56,621 nt of DNA from contig JADFJB010000012.1 in assembly GCA_022566355.1 (NCBI GenBank), positions 1 to 56,621 of the forward strand. Direction: 5' to 3'. This document shows positions 34,756-42,737 of this stretch, piece by piece (the first letter of the stretch is position 1; every line of letters starts with the position of its first letter). The stretch is from a candidate division KSB1 bacterium (GTDB lineage Bacteria; Zhuqueibacterota; JdFR-76; DREG01). The position numbers were made by a program, and so were the translations under genes. The notes under the pieces are model-generated. The model saw only the letters and a list, made by a program, of their open reading frames with translations. It made no database searches and had not been told where the DNA came from.

Positions 34756-35772
34756 CTACCAGGTATAATAAAAAGTCAAACGTGGGATAAAGTCGGTTGA
34801 AGGGGCTTCACCTTCATCCACGTCATAGTTTACTAGTTCAAAATTAGGCATAATATGGACATTCTCTTCTACTGAAAAATCAAGACCAGCTATAATAAGC
34901 TTCGATTTTGCCTGGTCGGAAAAAGGAAGATAAGAAAGACTTTCGCCAGAAGGGTTAGGATCAAAGCCTCTATCTACTCTAGCAAAACCCCATACTTTCT
35001 CTCCAAGCTTTGCAGCTGTAAAAACAGAACCCCATCTTATTTTTTGACTGTCAAGGCCATCCCCCTGTTTGCGTGTTTGATGTAAAAATTGGGCTCCGAT
35101 TCTAAATGTAGATGTTTTATAGGCGATGAATCCTTGCTTTGTATACCGATCCTTCCCATCCGGCATGCCATTCCAGTCACTATATCCCTCGACAAACAAG
35201 TTCTTGACAAGTTCGATAGCAAACGCCAACATGATTTTTTTCTCTTTATTGGTTTCAGAACTTGTACCATTTCCGTTAGCGAGCATAGCATGGTATTGAA
35301 ACCGTTTATTCTGATCCAGGCTGCCTTTGAAGGCGATGCCAGTGTCCCTTGAAGATCCAAATTTATGTAAATCGGCAAGCGTTTTCTCAACCGAGCGATA
35401 TCCCCATACGCTTTCTAAGAAAGCAAAAGTTGGCGATGTTGAAATTCCAACATAAATATCGTGTTGACCCAGGTTCCATTTAAGATATGCATCTTTCACA
35501 AAAGGATTCAATTTTGATTTAGTAGAAAAGTCACCTGGGCTATTCATTTCAAAGCGTAACCGAGTTGAGAAAGCATCACTCAATTGATTATCGTAAGTAA
35601 AGTAAATACGTCGAAACCAGAATCCATTTTGATTCTCATAATTTGAATTGTGGTTTGCGGCTACCCAATACGCATCTGCGTAAACCAATCCGGAAAATTT
35701 GTGATTCTGAGCGAATAATGAGCTTGTTCCCAGCAATAATAACAATATAGCAGGTATAAATTTTCGCGTCAC
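34756..35772 (-). CDS. Outer membrane porin-like protein
   Basis: 338 residues; signal peptide ending LFAQ (about 1-21). Alternating barrel strands follow (FSGLVYADAYWVAANHN; FRRIYFTYDNQLSDAFS; TRLRFEMNSPGDF; VENVHIMPNFELVNYDV), ending in a C-terminal tryptophan (LTFYYTW). The strands resemble phosphate-selective-porin (OprO/P) type barrels. Located between selD and the binding protein in the same operon, it probably lets selenium oxyanions cross the outer membrane. The ligand assignment is by context only. Confidence 0.7.
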   Translation of the reverse strand: MTRKFIPAILLLLLGTSSLFAQNHKFSGLVYADAYWVAANHNSNYENQNGFWFRRIYFTYDNQLSDAFSTRLRFEMNSPGDFSTKSKLNPFVKDAYLKWNLGQHDIYVGISTSPTFAFLESVWGYRSVEKTLADLHKFGSSRDTGIAFKGSLDQNKRFQYHAMLANGNGTSSETNKEKKIMLAFAIELVKNLFVEGYSDWNGMPDGKDRYTKQGFIAYKTSTFRIGAQFLHQTRKQGDGLDSQKIRWGSVFTAAKLGEKVWGFARVDRGFDPNPSGESLSYLPFSDQAKSKLIIAGLDFSVEENVHIMPNFELVNYDVDEGEAPSTDFIPRLTFYYTW

Positions 35773-35836
35773 TTTTTTTCTATTTCTGTCTAGGATTTTA
35801 ATGTTGTCTAACTCTTGTTGATTGTTCTGAAGACAC

Positions 35837-36895
35837 TTAATAAAAAATTAGATTCGTTGAATTTTGTAAATCGGTTACAGTTCCAATCGTTTTTGCTTGC
35901 TTGACGCCGGCATTATGTAATTCATGCAACAAGCCTTCACCCTGCGCCTTGGGAACTGCTACCAAAAGCCCACCGCTTGTCTGCGGATCAAATACGATCT
36001 CCTCATGCCAGCCTGGAAGATCTCTCTGAAAACGAATATGATCGCCAACCATTTGACGGTTATAAAGGTTAACGCCGGTGCTCATCCCTTTTTCATACAT
36101 TGCCAATGCTTCATTCATCACGGGGATTTGATCCATGGAGATTTTCAGGGTAACGTTAGAGCCGTCTGCCATTTCAAAACAATGGCCAGCCAGCCCGAAG
36201 CCGGTAATGTCTGTCGCTGCGTGGATTTCGAAATTAGCCATAACTTCTGCCGGTGCTTTGTTTAAGGTCGTTATAATTTCAATACATTCGTTCAAGGCAT
36301 CTGTGGACACCCAGTTTTTTAGATTTGCGTTGAAAATGACCCCGCTGCCAATTGGCTTTGTCAATATCAACACATCTCCCGGTTTCGCGCCAACATTTCT
36401 CCATATTTTTTTAGGATGAACGATCCCTGTTACAGATAATCCAAATTTCGGTTCTTCATCTTCAGTAGTATGGCCGCCGGCTAATACTGCTCCTGCTTCT
36501 GAGATTTTACTCAGGGCGCCTGCCACAATCCCGTGAAGTACTTCCGGTTCTAATTTATTCGATGGAAAACCCACCAGGTTCAAACAGGTTATGGGCCGGC
36601 CTCCCATTGCGTACACATCACTCAAAGAATTGGCAGCCGCTATTTGACCGTACAGGAATGGATCATCCACCGGGGGAGTAATAAAATCTGCAGTAGTGAC
36701 TAGTGCTGTATCATCGTTTAATCGATAGACGCCGGCATCATCACTGGTTTCAAACCCAACCAATAGATTTGGATCCTGATCTTTTGAAAATTTTTGCAAC
36801 AACTCACCCAACCCGACCGGGCTGATTTTAGCCGCTCAACCGCAGGTTTTTGCCAGGCTGGTCAGAGTATGTTTTTGTATTGCATCACTTGACAT
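35837..36895 (-). CDS. selD: Selenophosphate synthetase, selenocysteine-containing (SelD/SenC)
   Basis: The conventional open frame starts at 36811, but the same frame continues upstream through one TGA (36836-36838) to ATG 36895, giving 352 residues. The added N-terminus contains TSLAKTCG-U-AAKI, with the UGA exactly where SelD enzymes have the catalytic Cys or Sec (CG[C/U]xxK). The Lys after it is conserved. A hairpin 11 nt after the UGA fits a bacterial SECIS. The rest is typical AIR-synthase-fold SelD: VTTADFITPPVDDPFLYGQI, NSLSDVYAMGG, AGGHTTEDEEP, TDITGFGLAGH, VFDPQTSGGLL. It makes selenophosphate from selenide and ATP for selenocysteine and, here, for selenosugar. SenC is the name for the SelD homologue in selenoneine clusters. 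It lies 24 bp after senB. Confidence 0.92.
36809..36838 (-). promoter_or_regulatory. UGA Sec codon and bacterial SECIS element of selD
   Basis: Reading on the minus strand: UGA (36838-36836), 11-nt spacer (36835-36825), stem CAGCCC (36824-36819), loop GGUC (36818-36815), stem GGGUUG (36814-36809). All six pairs form, one of them G-U. The 11-nt spacing and a short apical loop with GGU are those of the minimal E. coli fdhF SECIS recognised by SelB. Confidence 0.8.
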
Positions 36896-36919
36896 CTATT
36901 TGTCTCCTGATTGATAAAA

Positions 36920-37885
36920 TCAATTCTGGTTTTCTGAGTTCCATTCTTTTAACAATTTTTTTAATGATAATTTTTCAACTGACGGATCAAATTTATCGGC
37001 CAATAAATTGATTTTTTGTTTGAGAGCCGCCATAAATTGAGGATCCGTTTCCGTTTTATAGAGGAGTTTTGAAAGAGCTGAAGTATCGCCAACTTCGAAA
37101 AAGCCGGGATAATCTTCACCCAATAATCCAAGGGTAGCTGATATTCGTGAAGCCAATATCGGAACACCGGCCACAACCGCTTCCGAAAGGACGCTGGGTC
37201 CACCTTCCATTAAAGAAGATAATACTACAACCCGGCTTCTTGCTAAAATAATGAGTGTTTGCCACCGGGGTTTTTTGCCGAGCCAAAAATAGCGACTATT
37301 ATTTGCCATTTCTTGCAATGCAATACTTCTCATTTCAGGTTCCAGAACATCGCCAACATGAAGTACTCGAATTTGTGATTCATCAGGAAGATTTCGAACG
37401 GCATAAGCTGTAATGAAAGGATCCTTTACTTTGCGGAGGTGGCCAATCACGCTAACGTCAAATGTTCTTTTTCGTTTTTGGATATTTCCATTGAGCTTTT
37501 CAGCAGATTGAACAATGACTCGAACTTTGCGGTGAAATTCAACGGGTAATTCCCGGATACCAAGAGGCTGTAACAATATTAGGCGGTCAGCATATTCCAA
37601 AGATTTCCTAACATTAGGGTTTGTGTGAATATCTTTGTGAATGTCTGTCCCAGTCAATAGGACCACAATTGGTTTGCCTGGACAATTTTTGTGGAACTCC
37701 TCAATTGCCGGAAAGGTGTGACTTGCATGAAGAGCGATCATTAAATCGCAATTGTTTTTGCGAAAGTTTTGTGAAATAGTCACTTTATGCCCTAATTGTC
37801 TCAAATATCGTGTCCACCTTTGAGCGGTAATGCGGTTTCCTTTCAGAGAATTTTTAGGGGTATGTGTAATGACTTCTATTTGCAT
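36920..37885 (-). CDS. senB: Selenosugar synthase SenB (glycosyltransferase-like)
   Basis: 321 residues, GT4-like glycosyltransferase fold. The N-terminus IEVITHTPKNSLKGNRITAQ followed by RWTRYLRQLGHKV, then VVLLTGTDIHKDI, ADRLILLQPLGIRELP, SVIGHLRKVKDPF, YFWLGKKPRWQT, and LMEGGPSVLSEAVVAGVPIL with GLLGEDYPGFFEVGD, all match the SenB family. SenB joins selenophosphate to a UDP-sugar (UDP-GlcNAc) to make a selenosugar, the selenium donor for selenoneine. It is the first gene of the minus-strand selenium operon and lies next to the selenophosphate synthetase gene that supplies its substrate. Confidence 0.9.
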   Translation of the reverse strand: MQIEVITHTPKNSLKGNRITAQRWTRYLRQLGHKVTISQNFRKNNCDLMIALHASHTFPAIEEFHKNCPGKPIVVLLTGTDIHKDIHTNPNVRKSLEYADRLILLQPLGIRELPVEFHRKVRVIVQSAEKLNGNIQKRKRTFDVSVIGHLRKVKDPFITAYAVRNLPDESQIRVLHVGDVLEPEMRSIALQEMANNSRYFWLGKKPRWQTLIILARSRVVVLSSLMEGGPSVLSEAVVAGVPILASRISATLGLLGEDYPGFFEVGDTSALSKLLYKTETDPQFMAALKQKINLLADKFDPSVEKLSLKKLLKEWNSENQN

Positions 37886-37939
37886 TGTCTTTTGGACAGT
37901 AAAAACAAGAATTTGTTTATTTATTAATTTTTTAACTTA

Positions 37940-37981
37940 TTTTGAAACTTACTACGGCATGTAGTAGTAAATGTTTCAAAA
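37940..37981. promoter_or_regulatory. Palindromic site between senB and the divergent MFS gene
   Basis: Outer arms TTTTGAAAC (37940-37948) and GTTTCAAAA (37973-37981) and inner arms TTACTAC (37949-37955) and GTAGTAA (37964-37970) make a 16-bp stem with a 2-nt bulge and 8-nt loop. It lies between two divergent genes of the selenium locus, about 55 bp from the senB start and 68 bp from the MFS start, so it could be an operator or an RNA hairpin in either leader. Confidence 0.5.
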
Positions 37982-38034
37982 CATAAATTTTAAAGTTATA
38001 AGGTGGTAAATATAAGAGCAAAATTAATTTTTGC

Positions 38035-38051
38035 AAGGAGTAATTTAAATT
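38035..38051 (+). promoter_or_regulatory. Ribosome binding site placed before an AUU start codon
   Basis: AAGGAG at 38035-38040, an in-frame TAA at 38046-38048, then ATT at 38049-38051, 8 nt after the site. The first ATG (38091) is 14 codons later and has no such site. Confidence 0.6.
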
Positions 38052-39257
38052 CGTAACGTACTTATTCTAAGTATTAGTCAAGCATTTGCAATGGCTGGCG
38101 GCCCCATGATTACGTTATTGGGTGGTGTTGTAGGTGCCAAACTGTCACGTGATCCCATGTTGTCTACTCTGCCTGTTTCCATTATGATTGTTGGTATTGC
38201 AATATTCACAATTCCTGCAGCTCATGTGATGAAGTTTATAGGTCGTCGGCGTGGATTCATTGCATCTGCACTGACTTCAGCAGTTGCTTCTTTATTTGCT
38301 GCTTACGCCATTTGGACAGAGAGTTTTATCATATTCTGTTTTACCATGTTATTCATAGGAGCAAATCTCGCATTTGTCCAACAATACCGTTTTGCTGCTG
38401 CTGAGAGTGTAAAGCCGAATCAATCAAGTAAAGCAATTTCGTTTGTCTTAATTGGCTCAATAGGAGCAGCCTACTTAGGGCCTGAAATTGCTAGTCGCGC
38501 GAAAGATTTGTTGGACTTTGGTGTCTATAGCGGATCCTTTTTGGGACTTGCAATAATGTCACTTTTAGCGGCTATTTTATTATATTTTTATGACGATGTT
38601 GAAGTTCAAGATGAAGGGATATTGGCTAAAGAACGCCCTTTGCAAGAGATAATAAAACAACCACTCTTCATCTTAGCTGTATTAGCTGGCGTCGTTGCCT
38701 ATGGTATGATGAGTTTTATCATGACAGCAACTCCGGTCAGTATGCATGTATTTGAAGGATATTCATTAGAAGATACTGCCCGGACTATTCAAATCCATGT
38801 GATAGCGATGTATCTTCCATCCCTTTTTACGGGTACAATCATATCACGATTAGGTGTTTTAAAAGTAATGACTGCAGGCAGTGTATTTTTGAGTGCCAGT
38901 ATTTCTATCGCTTTATTGGGCCACCAATTACAATATTATTGGGGTGCATTATTTTTATTAGGGATTGGTTGGAATTTCTTATTCGTAAGTGGGACAACTC
39001 TATTAACTCGAACTTACCATTCAACAGAACGATTTAATGCCCAGGCAATTAATGATTTTTCAATTTTTGCTATTTCTGCATTAGCATCTTTGCTGGCAGG
39101 AGTGATCATACATCATGTCGGTTGGAATTTTATTAATTTACTTTGCATACCCCTGTTAGTTCTTATGTTCTTGTTCATATTTGCAGTTCGTAAAATCTTG
39201 TACAAAACAAAATCACCAATATCCGGATATGAGGCTACAAGGAATCCATTATTTTAG
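38049..39257 (+). CDS. Major facilitator superfamily transporter, probable AUU start
   Basis: About 402 residues and 12 transmembrane helices. From the first ATG the protein would lack most of helix 1. Extending upstream to ATT 38049 adds RNVLILSISQAFAMAGGPM, the usual beginning of this MFS type, directly after a stop codon and 8 nt after AAGGAG. The inter-helix signature after TM2 is MKFIGRRRGFI (G-R-R-x-G). The substrate is unknown. It is inserted between senB and senA on the opposite strand, shares the upstream region with senB, and ends 17 bp from senA's stop, so a role in moving selenoneine or a selenium/hercynine-related compound is possible. ATG to ATT mutation with reduced expression is the alternative reading. 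Confidence 0.8.
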   Translation: MRNVLILSISQAFAMAGGPMITLLGGVVGAKLSRDPMLSTLPVSIMIVGIAIFTIPAAHVMKFIGRRRGFIASALTSAVASLFAAYAIWTESFIIFCFTMLFIGANLAFVQQYRFAAAESVKPNQSSKAISFVLIGSIGAAYLGPEIASRAKDLLDFGVYSGSFLGLAIMSLLAAILLYFYDDVEVQDEGILAKERPLQEIIKQPLFILAVLAGVVAYGMMSFIMTATPVSMHVFEGYSLEDTARTIQIHVIAMYLPSLFTGTIISRLGVLKVMTAGSVFLSASISIALLGHQLQYYWGALFLLGIGWNFLFVSGTTLLTRTYHSTERFNAQAINDFSIFAISALASLLAGVIIHHVGWNFINLLCIPLLVLMFLFIFAVRKILYKTKSPISGYEATRNPLF

Positions 39258-39274
39258 GATAGTATTGTGAATCA

Positions 39275-40588
39275 CTATTTTGCGCATGTACGAAATCCAG
39301 CAAACACATCATTTCGGTGAGGTAAATAAAAATTGCGATAAGTATTCCGGATAAGACTTGAGCTGGTCGCCCAACATCCGCCACGCAATACTTTGTTGTA
39401 ACCAAACCAAGGGGCAGAATACTCCTTATAAGGCTGATCCACAATATATCCTGGGAAAGGGTAGAATGGGGAGGATGTCCATTCCCAAACGTTTCCGATC
39501 ATCTGCCGACAGCCGAATGCGCTATCGCTATCAGGGAATGCTGCAACATCAACACACCCACCAAACCGATGATCAAGATTTGCATGCTCCCGATTAAGCG
39601 GATTATCACCCCATGGATAAAACCGTTTGTTTTCTGTTATTCTGCCATCATTTGAGACTTCTCCCGATGCAGCTAATTCCCATTCAGCTTCCGTTGGCAA
39701 ACGCCTTCCTGCCCAATTACAATAAGCCTCAGCCTCATACCAATTGACATGGATAACAGGGCAATGATCTTCCAAAAGAATGAAGGGTTCAAAATTTTTA
39801 CGATACCAAAGTTTCCCATCCTGCATATAGTACAGCGGATGTTTAGGTTTGAATTTCTTGAGCCAGATTTTGCCGCCATAGCTCCAATATTGAAGATTTT
39901 CGTACCCTCCTGCTTCTACAAACTCACAAAACTCACTGTTTGTTACTGCGGCTTTAGCAATTTTGAAGGGTTCAATATCAATGGGGTGAGCCCACATTTC
40001 ATTATCAAAGACGAATGGCTGATCTTTTGTCGCACCCAAATGATAAATTCCACCAGGAATTTCCACATCGCCTGGATGTGAACCTGCCTGGATAATATCC
40101 GGATCAATATTTTCCAAGTTAAATTTTGGAGCGGGATAATCCAATGTCTGTCGAGAATAAGTAAAGGATTCGGCGTGCATGTCTTCATGAAAAGCACAGA
40201 GTAAATAAAGATAAGTTTCCCAAGCGCCTGGTTCGTGATTGTCCAATCGAGTTATCATACAGTTTAATACCGTCTCCATATAATCAAAAACAGCAGCGCG
40301 ATCGAGTAATGGTAAATGCCAGCGATCATCGTGGGCGACCAGGAATGAGTCATATAATTCATCACGACCTTCAATCATGGGTTCAGAGTGATCAAGCAGT
40401 CTTAATAAAAACACTTCATGAAAAAAGGCAACATGACCAATCTCCCACAAAAGAGGATTTACGGTTTCGACTTGCTGGTTCATCAACTGATTATCGCTTA
40501 AATCTTCAATTAATTTCAATGATTGTGTACGAGCATTTTTTATGTATTTTATCAATTCTGAAGACTGTAATGTAAAATGTTTTTCCAT
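39275..40588 (-). CDS. senA: Selenoneine synthase SenA (EgtB-like)
   Basis: 437 residues from ATG 40588; a TTG 15 bases upstream is possible. N-terminal DinB-like domain (about 1-165) with PLLWEIGHVAFFHEVFLLRL and the iron-binding FHEDMHAESF (HxxxHxE). C-terminal FGE-sulfatase/EgtB domain (about 180-437): VFDNEMWAHPIDIEPFKIAK, GRRLPTEAEWELAASGE, MIGNVWEWTSSPFYPFPGY, KEYSAPWFGYNKVLRGGCWA and RNFYLPHRNDVFAGFRTCA. The EYSAPWFG and RNFYxPxRxDVxAGFRTCA blocks are those of SenA rather than ergothioneine EgtB, which uses gamma-glutamylcysteine or cysteine. SenA joins the selenosugar to hercynine. No hercynine-forming EgtD gene is in the window. Confidence 0.88.
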   Translation of the reverse strand: MEKHFTLQSSELIKYIKNARTQSLKLIEDLSDNQLMNQQVETVNPLLWEIGHVAFFHEVFLLRLLDHSEPMIEGRDELYDSFLVAHDDRWHLPLLDRAAVFDYMETVLNCMITRLDNHEPGAWETYLYLLCAFHEDMHAESFTYSRQTLDYPAPKFNLENIDPDIIQAGSHPGDVEIPGGIYHLGATKDQPFVFDNEMWAHPIDIEPFKIAKAAVTNSEFCEFVEAGGYENLQYWSYGGKIWLKKFKPKHPLYYMQDGKLWYRKNFEPFILLEDHCPVIHVNWYEAEAYCNWAGRRLPTEAEWELAASGEVSNDGRITENKRFYPWGDNPLNREHANLDHRFGGCVDVAAFPDSDSAFGCRQMIGNVWEWTSSPFYPFPGYIVDQPYKEYSAPWFGYNKVLRGGCWATSSSLIRNTYRNFYLPHRNDVFAGFRTCAK

Positions 40589-40822
40589 AGTTAATAATTC
40601 CAATTTAAAGTAATGGCAAATTAACGCTTTAAAAGTGTATCAATTTGAAACACTGCCTCAATGAAGTTCAAATAATTTTTAAGCAGAACGAAAAAGTAAT
40701 TTTAACACAATGATTAAAATTCCAATAAATATGATAATCAACTATTTAATTATTATATAATTAAACTTATTTTATATTTATCAGAAAATTCAAATTTTTT
40801 TGACAAAATGAATAAAAATTCT

Positions 40823-40838
40823 TGGAATAATAATTGCA
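40823..40838 (+). promoter_or_regulatory. Possible sigma54 promoter (GG-N10-GC)
   Basis: TGGAATAATAATTGCA: GG at 40824-40825 and GC at 40836-40837 with exactly 10 bases between, and TTGCA as the -12 element. The CAC part of the -24 consensus is absent. A TTGACA at 40800-40805 with TGGAAT 17 bp later is a competing, weak sigma70 reading. Confidence 0.35.
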
Positions 40839-41016
40839 TAGTAATGATCTGTGGTCTAGTGCACTATTCATCCTGGGACACCTTAATGAAAATTATAAAG
40901 TTGTAAAAAATTGAATTTATACTACTCTTCTGTAAACAGCTATAGAAAGATAATTTATTTTCAAGGTGTGGAGCTTTCCGCTACTACTCAACAAGGGATA
41001 TTATAAAGTTAAAAAG

Positions 41017-41088
41017 AAAGGGACAAGCTGGAAAGTATGTAAATCACACGGACGTGCATTACAATCCATCCCAGTGCTTGTCCCTTTT
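41017..41088. ncRNA. Long structured hairpin, terminator or small RNA 3' end
   Basis: A perfect 12-bp stem, AAAGGGACAAGC (41017-41028) with GCTTGTCCCTTT (41076-41087), is followed by TTTTAATTTT. The 47-nt loop folds further: TGG/CCA, TGTAA (41038-41042)/TTACA (41059-41063) and CAC/GTG. The T-rich flanks on both sides make it a possible bidirectional terminator for the activator gene at 41260, but such a structured loop is unusual for a terminator. Confidence 0.5.
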
Positions 41089-41259
41089 AATTTTCATTAT
41101 TGTAGATATTATCGAAAGAATACAGAAATACTTTATTTTTTTTAGTTCGGATATGGCTTTTTTGAATTTCTATCTAGGATAAATTCAGGTTCATCCTTTA
41201 TTTTTTAAGGTGAACCAATACCATTCCAGCTGAAAATAGATGATATCGTATTTGGTATT

Positions 41260-42369
41260 TTAACCAGGCATGACTTTAAATGAATACGGATTGATGTTAT
41301 ATTTTTTTATTTTTGAATGAAGATTGGTGACATGTAATCCTGCATATTTTGCAGCTTGTGTAATATTCCCCATGGAAATTTTCAAACAGTCGATGATATA
41401 TTCTTTTTCAAAACTTTCAACTGCATTCTGTTTGGCTTGTTTAAATGTGGACACACCTTTTGGGGTTTCTCTATTTGTTTCAATATGCATGCTTTTAGGC
41501 AATTGGTTTATTTGAATTAGATCATTTTCCGCAACGATTACTGCATGATGTATTGCGTGTTCAAGTTCTCTAATGTTACCTGGAAAATCATAAGTTTGAA
41601 AAACTGTTAATACACCCTTTGAAAATTTTAACATTTTCCTATCATATTGTTTACTGAAATGGTCTAAAAAATATTCAGCAAGTGTAGTTATATCACTTTT
41701 TCGCTCTCGAAGTGAGGGTAAATCTATTTCGATAACACTAAGTCTAAAAAAAGCTTCTTTTCGAAATGAACCATTAGCGACCATATCTTTCAAATTGCCC
41801 GATGAAGCTGCTATTACACGGGCATTGCTTTTTTGTATTTCTGTGCTACCGAGACGATGATATTCTTTCGATTGGAGAACACGTAGTAACTTAATCTGCA
41901 AACTGGAGGGCATTTCATTTACTTCATCCAAAAAAATGGTACCCTCATTTGCAATTTCAAACCAGCCTTTTTTATTTTGGACGGCTCCTGTAAATGCACC
42001 TCGCTGGTGGCCAAATAGTTCTGATTCCATTAAATTCTCAGGAATAGCCGCACAATTCACTGGCACAAAAGCTTGATCTTTTCGATCGCTATTTTCATGT
42101 AGGGCCCGTGCAACCAATTCTTTTCCTGTACCTGTTTCACCCTGTATCAGTACCGTAGCCTGGGTTTTCGCAATCTGGCAAATAAATTTAAGAATATTAA
42201 CAATTTTTGGGTGATGGCCAATTATGGAATCGAGGTGATAATTATTGCGCAATTCAGATTCTAATGAATCTTTATTTTTTAATGATTTTCGCAGTGTTTT
42301 ATCTAAATTCATTTGGCCGTTATTATAAATAACTTGCCCCAGGTTAGAATCAGTTTTAGACATATTCAT
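41260..42369 (-). CDS. Sigma54-dependent transcriptional activator without sensor domain
   Basis: 369 residues. A short N-terminus (about 1-45) precedes an AAA+ domain with Walker A GETGTGKE, GAFTGA, Walker B GTIFLDEVNEMP and NIRELEHAIHHAV; the C-terminus has a Fis-type HTH (NITQAAKYAGLHVTNLHSKI). No receiver, GAF or PAS domain, so activity is probably controlled by a partner protein or by expression. The closest candidate target is the GG-N10-GC promoter 440 bp downstream of its stop codon; senA lies beyond. Related in layout to the GAF-type activator at 7969. Confidence 0.88.
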   Translation of the reverse strand: MNMSKTDSNLGQVIYNNGQMNLDKTLRKSLKNKDSLESELRNNYHLDSIIGHHPKIVNILKFICQIAKTQATVLIQGETGTGKELVARALHENSDRKDQAFVPVNCAAIPENLMESELFGHQRGAFTGAVQNKKGWFEIANEGTIFLDEVNEMPSSLQIKLLRVLQSKEYHRLGSTEIQKSNARVIAASSGNLKDMVANGSFRKEAFFRLSVIEIDLPSLRERKSDITTLAEYFLDHFSKQYDRKMLKFSKGVLTVFQTYDFPGNIRELEHAIHHAVIVAENDLIQINQLPKSMHIETNRETPKGVSTFKQAKQNAVESFEKEYIIDCLKISMGNITQAAKYAGLHVTNLHSKIKKYNINPYSFKVMPG

Positions 42370-42737
42370 CTCTGCTCCTTAAAAAGAAAAATTGATTTGT
42401 TTGGCTCTAAATTATTATTTATAGGTAAATACAAAACCAAGCAAACTAGTTGGAAAAGGGGTAATATGTTGAGGAGTTTTTTCTTAAACGTTCGTGCTTG
42501 CCAATACAATATTAGTTTGCACGCCATTTCAATACTAGTGGAATTCCATTTCCAATACATATTAATCCTTTAATTATGTATTACAGAATAGCATATAATT
42601 GTCACAAGTTGATACAATAAATTCATTAATATCGATTTGTAACAGCGTTTACGCATAACAGCGTCATAATAATTATATTTACTGCAATATTTGTTCCAAA
42701 TTAAAACAAATTGCTAAATGATGATATGAGGTTATTG

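Larger units (their letters stand above)
40589..41259. other. 670-bp intergenic region with possible small RNA gene
   Basis: No protein-coding frame is convincing here. The region contains promoter-like sequences on the plus strand at 40800-40838, a tiny frame MKIIKL at 40886, and a long structured hairpin at 41017-41088. See the separate entries. Confidence 0.4.

Noticed and set aside
35837-36811. SelD starting at 36811
   Set aside because: This start removes the conserved catalytic loop; the frame continues upstream through a UGA with a SECIS-like hairpin.
39275-40588. Ergothioneine synthase EgtB
   Set aside because: The C-terminal blocks match SenA more closely, and senB and selD are neighbours; egtC and egtD are absent here.
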